From Clostridia bacterium (GTDB lineage: Bacteria; Bacillota; Peptococcia; DRI-13; UBA5745): DNA of 58,404 nt. Under the pieces are notes generated by a model. The model made no database searches. It was not told where the DNA came from and worked only from the letters and a program-made list of their open reading frames with translations. The number at the start of each line of letters is the position of its first letter. The stretch's first letter is position 1. A program made the position numbers and the translations under genes. Below, piece by piece: positions 52,352 to 58,404 of the stretch. Where the stretch lies: NCBI GenBank assembly GCA_018434325.1, contig JAHDPO010000001.1, forward strand, positions 1 to 58,404, written 5' to 3'.

Positions 52352-52849
52352 TCAATCTTCGTCTAAAGCAGAATTGCGCTGCAGTTCGTTGAGGCTTACC
52401 GGCGGCAGCTTCGTCCTGATGGCTTCCCGGCCGCTGCGAATCGTCTTCAGGGAGGACTCCAGCTCTTTTTGCAGCATCGCCATTACCTCTTCGGAATAGC
52501 TGTAGGCGCCGGTGATCAGGCCTTTGGCCTCTTGCTTGGCGTTGCTGATGATTTGCTCTCCCTGGGCAATAGCCTGCTTAACGATCTCGCTTTCGCCGAC
52601 AATGCGCTGGCATTTTACCTTGGCGCCTTCAATAAGGCCCTCGCCTTCCCGGGCCGCCTCGGCAACGATCCTTTCTTTTTCCCGGATAATATATTCGGCA
52701 TCCCGGATAGACTGAGGCAAATAGGCCCGAAACTTATCTAAATAGTTATACAGAACCTCCTCATGGATGACGACTTTGCCCGTCATGGGAATACGGCCGC
52801 TCCCCTCAATAATTGCTTCAAATTCCTCCAGAAGATCCAGAATGTCCAT
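52352..52849 (-). CDS. Coiled-coil protein resembling ATP synthase subunit b (no assigned role)
   Basis: 165 residues from the ATG at 52849 (MDILDLLEEFEAII), preceded by GGAAAGG. After a short N-terminal part, residues about 45-150 form one long charged helix (REKERIVAEAAREGEGLIEGAK, in two parts; SNAKQEAKGLI) like the peripheral-stalk b or E subunits of rotary ATPases, but without a membrane segment. A gene of this type often follows rsmD and coaD in Clostridia. Here it follows rsmD by 22 nt. A division or envelope role is possible, not shown. Confidence 0.7.
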   Translation of the reverse strand: MDILDLLEEFEAIIEGSGRIPMTGKVVIHEEVLYNYLDKFRAYLPQSIRDAEYIIREKERIVAEAAREGEGLIEGAKVKCQRIVGESEIVKQAIAQGEQIISNAKQEAKGLITGAYSYSEEVMAMLQKELESSLKTIRSGREAIRTKLPPVSLNELQRNSALDED

Positions 52850-52871
52850 GCTGTACACCTTTCCTTTCCAA

Positions 52872-53453
52872 CTACTCTGTTGGCTCGCTAAAAACATAAT
52901 AGCTGATTTTCGTATCGCCATATATTTTGCTTTTATTCAAATACAACTTGCCTTGCCTTTCCGGCAGCTCCTGGCGGGCTCCGCTTTCTAAAACCAGGAT
53001 ACCGGAGGGAGAAAGCAGCCTGCTTTGGGACAATAAAGCAAGAATCTCTTCTTCATAGCCCTTTTGATAAGGGGGATCGGCCAGAATAATATCATACGCC
53101 TCTGCCCCTTGCAGAGCCTCGCGGCAACCGGCTTGCAGCCAGCTTAAGGCATCCTGCTGCTGCAGCCGGATCGACGGCGAAAGCTGCCAGCCGCAGGCAA
53201 TCAGATTCTCTTTAATCAAGTTTGCGGCCTGACCGTCTTTTTCCACGAAGGTAACGGCACTAGCCCCCCTGCTTAACGCTTCTATACCCAGGGCGCCGCT
53301 GCCGGCAAACAAATCCAAAACCCTGCTGTCCGGCAAGCGCAGCATCAAACTGCTGAAAATAGCTTCCTTAACCCGATCCTGAGTAGGGCGGATCCGCCTG
53401 TCTTTCAAACACTGCAGCCGGCGGCCCCGGGCACTGCCGGCTATCACTCTCAT
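52872..53453 (-). CDS. rsmD: 16S rRNA (guanine(966)-N2)-methyltransferase
   Basis: 193 residues from the ATG at 53453 (MRVIAGSARGRRLQ), the standard family start. SAM-binding motif VLDLFAGSGALGIEALSRGA near 45-64 and catalytic DPPY in ILADPPYQKGYE near 128. It methylates G966 of 16S rRNA in assembling 30S subunits. In Bacillus the gene (ylbH) is followed by coaD; here a coiled-coil gene follows. Confidence 0.92.
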   Translation of the reverse strand: MRVIAGSARGRRLQCLKDRRIRPTQDRVKEAIFSSLMLRLPDSRVLDLFAGSGALGIEALSRGASAVTFVEKDGQAANLIKENLIACGWQLSPSIRLQQQDALSWLQAGCREALQGAEAYDIILADPPYQKGYEEEILALLSQSRLLSPSGILVLESGARQELPERQGKLYLNKSKIYGDTKISYYVFSEPTE

Positions 53454-53637
53454 ATCGTCATCACCTATGCTTTTTCTATCATTAACAATTATTATACTAT
53501 AGATTTTTACTGGGGTAAAATACTTTTCCACAAATTTACGATTGCTTTAGACATTGCTTTCGAGATTGCCTTAGCTAATTCCAGAAAAATTTGATGATTG
53601 GCTATTGTTTTTCATTTTGGCCGATGCTATAGTTAAT

Positions 53638-53666
53638 TTGTCGACAATTTTCGACATTTATATAAT
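53638..53666 (+). promoter_or_regulatory. Promoter of the orphan sigma factor
   Basis: -35 TTGTCG (53638-53643), 17-nt spacer, -10 TATAAT (53661-53666). CGACA occurs twice, 10 bp apart, across the -35 and spacer and could be a regulator site. Confidence 0.6.
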
Positions 53667-53687
53667 ATGAATGTTCCTTAAAGGCAG

Positions 53688-54239
53688 GTGGTTGTGTTGG
53701 ATTATGCCGATTTGTACAAAAGGGATTTTAATACCGTGTACAAGCTCTGCTTAGCTCATTTTCGCAGGCCGGATTTTGCCATGGATATAACTCAGGATGC
53801 TTTCGTTCAAGCTTATATTAAGTTTTCTCAGTTACGAGACGAGACAAAGTTTCTGCCCTGGGTAAGCACCATTGCCATGAATCTCGGCAGAACCGCTATC
53901 GTTAACGAAAAGGAACGTTATAATGAATTGCCAAAAATTGAGGGGGTTGAAATGGCCTGGGAAGCTTTTTATACCGATGACGCCGAAGAAATTATGGGTG
54001 CTAATAATATAAGACGCTGGATTTTGACCTTACCTTGGGAAGATCAAGAAATCTTACTTCTAAAATATTATTATACAATGTCCGATGCGGAAATTTCCGA
54101 GGTAATGGAGAAGCCTATGGGAACGGTAAAAATCAGGCTGCACCGCTGCAAGCATCTATTATACGAATCCATAAAAGCCGAAGAGGAAGGCCGCGCGCCA
54201 GGGCCGAACCGTTCCAACATCCGTTATTTCCCATCGTAG
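53688..54239 (+). CDS. ECF-type RNA polymerase sigma factor
   Basis: 183 residues from the first of several possible starts (GTG 53688; GTG 53694 and TTG 53697 are alternatives near the weak AGG site). Sigma region 2 is seen at about 10-75 (HFRRPDFAMDITQDAFVQAYIKF, in parts, and WVSTIAMNLGRTAI) and region 4 at about 115-165 (LPWEDQEILLLKYYYTMSDAEIS and GTVKIRLHRCKHLL). No anti-sigma gene is next to it; a terminator follows at once. It may be controlled by transcription or by a distant partner. Confidence 0.88.
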   Translation: MVVLDYADLYKRDFNTVYKLCLAHFRRPDFAMDITQDAFVQAYIKFSQLRDETKFLPWVSTIAMNLGRTAIVNEKERYNELPKIEGVEMAWEAFYTDDAEEIMGANNIRRWILTLPWEDQEILLLKYYYTMSDAEISEVMEKPMGTVKIRLHRCKHLLYESIKAEEEGRAPGPNRSNIRYFPS

Positions 54240-54248
54240 ATAAATAAG

Positions 54249-54290
54249 AAGGACGCCGCCGCTGCTAACTGGCCGGTGACGTCCTTTTTT
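54249..54290 (+). terminator. Terminator of the sigma-factor gene
   Basis: AAGGACGCCGCC and GGTGACGTCCTT pair in 11 of 12 positions around a loop, followed by TTTTTTATAT. Confidence 0.8.
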
Positions 54291-54305
54291 ATATGCCCTT
54301 TAATA

Positions 54306-55973
54306 TTAATTGATTTTTATAATTACAATACCCTCCACCATAGCTACGGATCCATTTTTAGGCCAAAGCGGCATGGCCTTCACCTCGGGCCAGGCCATGA
54401 TTTCCTTCTTTTGTCCGTCGTCATCCCTGATCAGATTCAATTGCCGGCCCAAGTAGTTTTTATAAAAGCCATTGTAATTATAGTAATGATGAACCAGATT
54501 GCCATTGATGCCTACCAGGCCTTTGACAATATCCTGGGTATGATAGGGATATAGAGACATATTCTCATTGGGGAAGGCGCCAATGACGCAGACGGGAGTA
54601 TCCGGCCGGTAGTCCGGCAGCCCCTCGATGCGGTCTAAAATCCTGAGTTCAGTGGCATAGGTGATCTCATATTTGAGATGAAGGTGAAGATAGCTGATAT
54701 TCACCGTTAAAAAGAAAAAATAGAACATCGCCGCTGCCGAACCTAACAGCAGCCAGCGGGAAAGGCTTTGGAAAAGCGTGACGCCTTGGTTTGTGGGGAG
54801 AGGATTCGCCGCTGGCGGATAAGCCAGCTCATAAAACATTAACGGCATCAGCCAAAACAAAGCGTATTGAGGCTGCATCAGGCTGTGAAGAAAAGCGTCG
54901 GGGGCCATAAAATAAATCAAGTTATAGGCTAATGGCAGAGCGCCGAGAAAAAGCAAGCAGAGCAACAGCCGGCCTAAACCCGCTGAGCGTTTGCCGCCGC
55001 CGCTTACGCGAAGAATCCGGGACGCCGCCAGAGTCAGCCAGGCCAGACTCAGCCCCAGCAGCAGAGTATAGACTACTTTGATGATCAAAGGGCTGGTGAA
55101 AAACTGATCCCGATAAAAATAACCGAAAAAGTTTGTATAGGCTTTTTCAACGAAGCCTATTAACGCGGCAGCTCCCAAGGGAGCAAGCCCCATACCCGCT
55201 ATCCCCTGATAATGGGACAGCTCTGCGGCAAAAAACTGCAAAGCCCATTGCAGGATCAGGGAGTAAAGCAGATAACCCAGCCCTCCCATAGCCAGACAGC
55301 GCAAGGTCAGCACCAGGATCTCACCCGGTGTTTTTTTTGCTTTCAGACAATCTGCGGCCAAAGTCAGCAGGCAAAGCACTGCCGTCACCCCTAAATAAGC
55401 CTGATAATTGCCTAAAACCAAGGCCAGCAGGCAGGCGCCGGGTAAAAAGCCCCACTTGCTGCGGCGGCAAAGCCACACCGCCCAGACGCTGAAAAGCAGG
55501 GTCAGCATATATAAATCCATATAGTACAAATAAGAAAAATAAGAGGCCATGGTGGGAAAAGCCGCCAGAACAGCAGCGGCAGCCAAAACCCCGGATTTCT
55601 GCCGGATACCCAGCAGGCTGCAAATCAAGGCGCAGGAAATAGCCAGCAAGAGAAGACAAACCAAACCGCTGGCCCAGGGAAGGCTGTAATAGGAAGTAAG
55701 GCCCTTTGAGAGAATATCCAGCCAGCGGCCGCTGGAAATCATGCTGTTGTAATGGTAGAGCTCCGAAAGATCGTCGCCGTTAGGCAGCTTATTGACCAGA
55801 AAAAACATGTGGGTAATCAGGCCGATGATAAAGGCACTCCCAAAAGCCCAGCGGCAATAGGAAGGAATCCGGCCGTAGATTCTTTTGACGGCTTCCTCCG
55901 GCAGCAAAAGCTTGGGCGACTGAGGTTTGGGGGGCTGAACCTTTGCACTGGTTTTTTCTATTTTATTCGCCAT
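54306..55973 (-). CDS. GtrII-like membrane glucosyltransferase
   Basis: 555 residues from the ATG at 55973 after GGGAGGA. About eleven hydrophobic segments after a Pro/Lys-rich N-terminus. The early loop NKLPNGDDLSELYHYNSMISSGRWL (in parts) carries the acidic pair typical of glucosyl_transferase II (GtrII) proteins, which move a sugar from polyprenyl phosphate to a surface polymer. Its start overlaps the GtrA-type gene by 11 nt. With GtrA and GtrB it forms a complete three-gene modification cassette; the target polymer is unknown. Confidence 0.78.
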   Translation of the reverse strand: MANKIEKTSAKVQPPKPQSPKLLLPEEAVKRIYGRIPSYCRWAFGSAFIIGLITHMFFLVNKLPNGDDLSELYHYNSMISSGRWLDILSKGLTSYYSLPWASGLVCLLLLAISCALICSLLGIRQKSGVLAAAAVLAAFPTMASYFSYLYYMDLYMLTLLFSVWAVWLCRRSKWGFLPGACLLALVLGNYQAYLGVTAVLCLLTLAADCLKAKKTPGEILVLTLRCLAMGGLGYLLYSLILQWALQFFAAELSHYQGIAGMGLAPLGAAALIGFVEKAYTNFFGYFYRDQFFTSPLIIKVVYTLLLGLSLAWLTLAASRILRVSGGGKRSAGLGRLLLCLLFLGALPLAYNLIYFMAPDAFLHSLMQPQYALFWLMPLMFYELAYPPAANPLPTNQGVTLFQSLSRWLLLGSAAAMFYFFFLTVNISYLHLHLKYEITYATELRILDRIEGLPDYRPDTPVCVIGAFPNENMSLYPYHTQDIVKGLVGINGNLVHHYYNYNGFYKNYLGRQLNLIRDDDGQKKEIMAWPEVKAMPLWPKNGSVAMVEGIVIIKIN

Positions 55974-56403
55974 TGGCTCCTCCCTCCTCTCCCGCTTCCT
56001 CCGGAAACACAAAAAACCGCTGGCCCAGATAATTAAGGCCGGTAAACATCACCATGCCGGTCAGCATGGCCAATTGATCCAGCAGCTCGGCAGAAAGGCC
56101 CAGGCCCAGGCCGGCAAAAGCCAGCCGGCACAGAGGCTTGGCTATCAAATAAGCCAAGCCGTAGCATACCGCGATATTGGCGGCAAAGCGCAGGCCGGAA
56201 CGGATATAGCCGGCCTGACTGCCGAAGGTGAAATGTCTATTTAAAAAATAAGATACAACGCTGCAAAGAAAATAAGACAAAGCGCTGGAACCCCAATAGC
56301 CCAGCCCTAAAAACTGATAAAAGCCGAACATGGTAGCCATGCCCAGCCCGGTGTTGAACAGCCCTACCAGCAAAAACCGGCCCAGCTTACGGTCGAAGAT
56401 CAT
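55963..56403 (-). CDS. GtrA-family membrane protein (polyprenyl-sugar flippase)
   Basis: 146 residues from the ATG at 56403 (MIFDRKLGRFLLVGLFN), the normal size; upstream in-frame sequence lies in the neighbouring gene. Four membrane segments and the family blocks FLLVGLFNTGLGM near 11-23 and FLNRHFTF near 58. GtrA proteins are thought to flip the polyprenyl-phosphate sugar made by GtrB. Overlaps the glycosyltransferase gene upstream by 17 nt. Confidence 0.88.
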   Translation of the reverse strand: MIFDRKLGRFLLVGLFNTGLGMATMFGFYQFLGLGYWGSSALSYFLCSVVSYFLNRHFTFGSQAGYIRSGLRFAANIAVCYGLAYLIAKPLCRLAFAGLGLGLSAELLDQLAMLTGMVMFTGLNYLGQRFFVFPEEAGEEGGANGE

Positions 56404-57325
56404 GATCTTCCCCTCTCCCTGCGGTTTTTTCGATAATATATGAAGGCCGGGCTTTGACCTCGTCATAGATTTTGCCAATATAATGGCCAATGATCCCCAA
56501 GCTGATGGATAAAGTGCTGGCAATAAAAAGCAGCAGCAGAATTACGGTGGTAAAGCCGGCCACCGCCTGCCCCGTAGCGAAGTTGTATAAGGTTTGCAGG
56601 CCCAGCAAGAGAAACAGCCCAAGCATGATGATACCCAGAAAGGTGGTAAATTGCAGGGGAAAGGCGGTAAAGGAACTGATGCTGTCCAGGGCATAGCGAA
56701 AAAGCTTTGTTAAGCTCCAGTTGGTTTGGCCGGAAGCCCGGGGAGCTACGGCAAACTCTATCTGGGTCTGGGGAAATCCGTAATATACCGACAGGCCCCG
56801 GAAAAAACGGGTCTTCTCCGGCAGCTTCACCAGAATATCTACGATTTTGCGATCCAACAGCTTATAATCAGAAGCCTGGCGAAAATCGATTTTTGTAAAA
56901 CGGCCGATAATCTTATAAAAAAGCCCGGCACAAAACCGGTAAAACCAGCCCTCTTGACCTCTTGTCTCTTTGACGGCCTGGACGATCATGGAACCCTCTT
57001 GCCACAGCCTGTACATCTCCGGCAGCAGCGCCGGCGGATGCTGCAAATCGGCGTCCATCACGGCACAGCAGCGTCCCCTGCCGGCCTCCAGACCTGCCAG
57101 GATAGCCGCTTCCTTGCCAAAATTCCGGGAAAGCTTCAACCCGCGAACCCTCTCGTCTGCCGCTGCCGCTTTTTCGATGGCGGCAAAGGTGCCGTCCCTG
57201 GAGCCGTCGTCTACCAACAGTATCTCATAATTGATGGCGGCCTGGCTGAGGATTTCTTTTATGGCCGCCGCCACCAAGGGGATATTTTTTTCTTCATTAT
57301 GGGCGGGAACAATCACCGAAAGCAT
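56387..57325 (-). CDS. GtrB-type polyprenyl-phosphate glycosyltransferase (GT2)
   Basis: 312 residues from the ATG at 57325, 7 nt after AAGGAG. N-terminal GT-A domain with VIVPAHNEEKN, LLVDDGSRDGT (near 36-46) and CCAVMDADLQHPP (near 90-102), followed by two C-terminal membrane helices (FTTFLGIIMLGLFLLLGLQ and TTVILLLLFIASTLSIS). Makes polyprenyl-phosphate-glucose or a similar donor for the GtrII-like enzyme. First gene of the cassette. Confidence 0.9.
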   Translation of the reverse strand: MLSVIVPAHNEEKNIPLVAAAIKEILSQAAINYEILLVDDGSRDGTFAAIEKAAAADERVRGLKLSRNFGKEAAILAGLEAGRGRCCAVMDADLQHPPALLPEMYRLWQEGSMIVQAVKETRGQEGWFYRFCAGLFYKIIGRFTKIDFRQASDYKLLDRKIVDILVKLPEKTRFFRGLSVYYGFPQTQIEFAVAPRASGQTNWSLTKLFRYALDSISSFTAFPLQFTTFLGIIMLGLFLLLGLQTLYNFATGQAVAGFTTVILLLLFIASTLSISLGIIGHYIGKIYDEVKARPSYIIEKTAGRGEDHDLRP

Positions 57326-57438
57326 CAGCCCACTCCTTATCTTTTTGGGGTTTTTACGTTCTGATTTTACCATCAAAGAGCCAAACCGGCAACTGAGAAA
57401 CCATTCATATCTCCTGGTCGCTCAGCAGTAGCTTAATA

Positions 57439-57945
57439 TTATGCTAAATGCGGATTCCTTTCTTCTTTGGCCCTGACATACTCGATGGCTTCCTTGCCGG
57501 TTATCTGCTCCACATCAATGGCGACAAGACAGGCCCGGGTGCAGCCGGCCACCTTTTTTTGTATGACTTCTTCGGGCAGGCTGCCTGAATATTTCTTAGT
57601 CAAGGCCTCCAAAGCCGCCAGCCTTTCCTCATCTTCCGTAATTCGGGCCTTGCCGAAAGCCACCACACTGCGGAAGTAGGAGGTGTATTCCTCTGCTACG
57701 ATGGTATCTTCATCAACCACCGCAAAGGACACCTTGGCATGCTTGGCAATGGCGTCTATTTTGTGACCCTCTTTGGCGGAATGAAAGTAGATTCCACCAT
57801 TAAAATAGACGAAGTTTAACGGAACGGCATAAGGGTAATCTTCGTCACCCAAGCAAGCTAAAACGCCGTTTGTACATCTTTCCATTACCCCTGTGATATC
57901 CTGGGGTGATAATAATTGTTTATTCCTTCTCATTTCTCGAAACAT
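57439..57945 (-). CDS. Pyridoxamine 5'-phosphate oxidase-like flavoprotein (NimA type)
   Basis: 168 residues; ATG 7 nt after GGGAGG. The block YPYAVPLNFVYFNGGIYFHSAKEGHKIDAI (in parts, near 37-66) is typical of NimA-like split-barrel FMN proteins that reduce nitroimidazoles or have unknown reductase roles. A cysteine pair (CTRAC, near 135-139) lies near the C-terminus. Stands alone. Function in drug tolerance should not be assumed from family alone. Confidence 0.87.
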   Translation of the reverse strand: MFREMRRNKQLLSPQDITGVMERCTNGVLACLGDEDYPYAVPLNFVYFNGGIYFHSAKEGHKIDAIAKHAKVSFAVVDEDTIVAEEYTSYFRSVVAFGKARITEDEERLAALEALTKKYSGSLPEEVIQKKVAGCTRACLVAIDVEQITGKEAIEYVRAKEERNPHLA

Positions 57946-58081
57946 AAGGCTTCCTCCCTTCGTATCATCTCATTTTACCAGCCTTACAGGAAATTTGCTA
58001 TCGGCCCTATAGAAAAAGCTTGGCTGGCCTTGCAAAGGAAGGCGCCAAGCTTCGGCAGACGATATAACCTCTAAAAAATGA

Positions 58082-58226
58082 GCAAAATTGCAAGTTTAAA
58101 GTGTCAGAACAGTGTTTTGGCGAATGTATTTGCTTGCATTTGACTGCATTTGGCTATATCTAGTGCATCTGCAAGATGATAGACCATATTTTGAATAGGC
58201 GACACACTTTAAACCTGCAATTTTGC
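58082..58226. mobile_element. 145-bp inverted-repeat element (MITE-like), copy B
   Basis: Terminal inverted repeats of 23 bp with one mismatch, the same as those of copy A. Internal TGTATTTG, TTGCATTTG and GGCTATATCTAGTGCA are shared with copy A; a 10-bp CATTTGACTG-like duplication is specific to this copy. Gap 57946-58404 otherwise holds only a doubtful partial ORF at the right edge. Confidence 0.65.
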
Positions 58227-58298
58227 GTATTAAGCTGAGACTTGGCAACTTTTTCAGTGGCCCCGTCGGTGTCAAGTTGTTGTAGGAGAAAAAATAAA

Positions 58299-58404
58299 AT
58301 GGGCAGCAAACAAGGGTGGGAGGAAAAGATCCCGCCACTTGAGGGAAGTTCAGCGGGAAAAGGAGTAGATGGCAGAAAAAGCAGGCGTCTTTTTGCCCAG
58401 ACTA
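58299..58404 (+). CDS. Possible start of a gene running off the window
   Basis: ATG at 58299 lies 10 nt after GGAG and the frame stays open for 35 codons to the edge (MGSKQGWEEKIPPLEGSS...). A second frame opens at 58369 after AAAGGAG. Neither peptide is recognised, and an open frame this short could occur by chance. Confidence 0.22.
   Translation, partial: MGSKQGWEEKIPPLEGSSAGKGVDGRKSRRLFAQT

Noticed and set aside
52072-52392. Plus-strand hydrophobic frames in the T-rich repeats
   Set aside because: Phe/Leu/Tyr content is explained by pyrimidine-rich repeats; no start signal.
58096-58338. 80-codon minus-strand frame across element B
   Set aside because: Runs through an inverted-repeat element and has no ribosome site.

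Overview
The window (about 58 kb, roughly half GC) reads as a chromosomal segment of an anaerobic, amino-acid or organic-acid fermenting Bacillota that probably forms endospores. The support is a YlbJ-type sporulation membrane protein, collagen-like proteins of the kind found on spore surfaces, a sodium-pumping decarboxylase of the methylmalonyl-CoA type with electron-transfer flavoprotein, phosphotransacetylase, oxygen-sensitive Fe-S hydro-lyases and 2-oxoacid:ferredoxin oxidoreductase genes. A Clostridia or Negativicutes host fits; I cannot be more specific. No rRNA, tRNA or CRISPR array was seen.

1-8.3 kb: end of a 2-oxoacid:ferredoxin oxidoreductase operon, a LarA-like protein with a 33-codon leader ORF, an IclR regulator, an NhaC antiporter with a PLP trans-sulfuration-type lyase, a MerR regulator, and a two-subunit class I fumarase/tartrate dehydratase. 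8.4-19.6 kb: one tightly packed twelve-gene plus-strand operon: a second PLP lyase, a complete peptide/nickel-type ABC importer, five proteins I cannot name (one with a molybdopterin-binding-like fold) and a second LarA-like protein. This looks like an uncharacterised uptake-and-catabolism pathway. 19.6-22.9 kb: two exported proteins (PQQ-type beta-propeller and copper-amine-oxidase-N-like). 23-29.4 kb: a PAS/sigma-54 activator, a canonical LarA homologue, an IlvD/Edd-family protein that has lost all three cluster cysteines, and a DctM-like permease. The last two operons diverge from sigma-54 promoters that flank a palindromic candidate activator site.

29.5-36.8 kb: a minus-strand energy operon (decarboxylase alpha, delta, biotin carrier, thioesterase, beta, acyl-CoA dehydrogenase, EtfB, EtfA) with its own sigma-54 promoter and a Rex-like palindrome at the start site. 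37-42.6 kb: pta, tmcAL with a Gly/Ser repeat insertion, ylbJ, and an AAA/DUF4143 ATPase. 42.6-48.9 kb: gltBD with a strong promoter and tandem operator-like repeats. 48.9-51.7 kb: three paralogues sharing an N-terminal domain but carrying collagen or proline/tryptophan repeats. 51.7-58.4 kb: a 147-bp inverted-repeat element (second copy near the right end), rsmD and a coiled-coil protein, an orphan sigma factor, a GtrII/GtrA/GtrB-type glucosylation set, and a NimA-like flavoprotein.

Recurrent themes are 2-hydroxyacid and 2-oxoacid chemistry (three LarA-family proteins, IlvD homologue, Fe-S hydro-lyase, ferredoxin oxidoreductase), cleavage of sulfur or beta/gamma-substituted amino acids (two PLP lyases), and Na+-coupled energetics (NhaC, decarboxylase). 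Many promoters, operators and terminators can be read directly and are listed; regulator-to-site assignments are inference.
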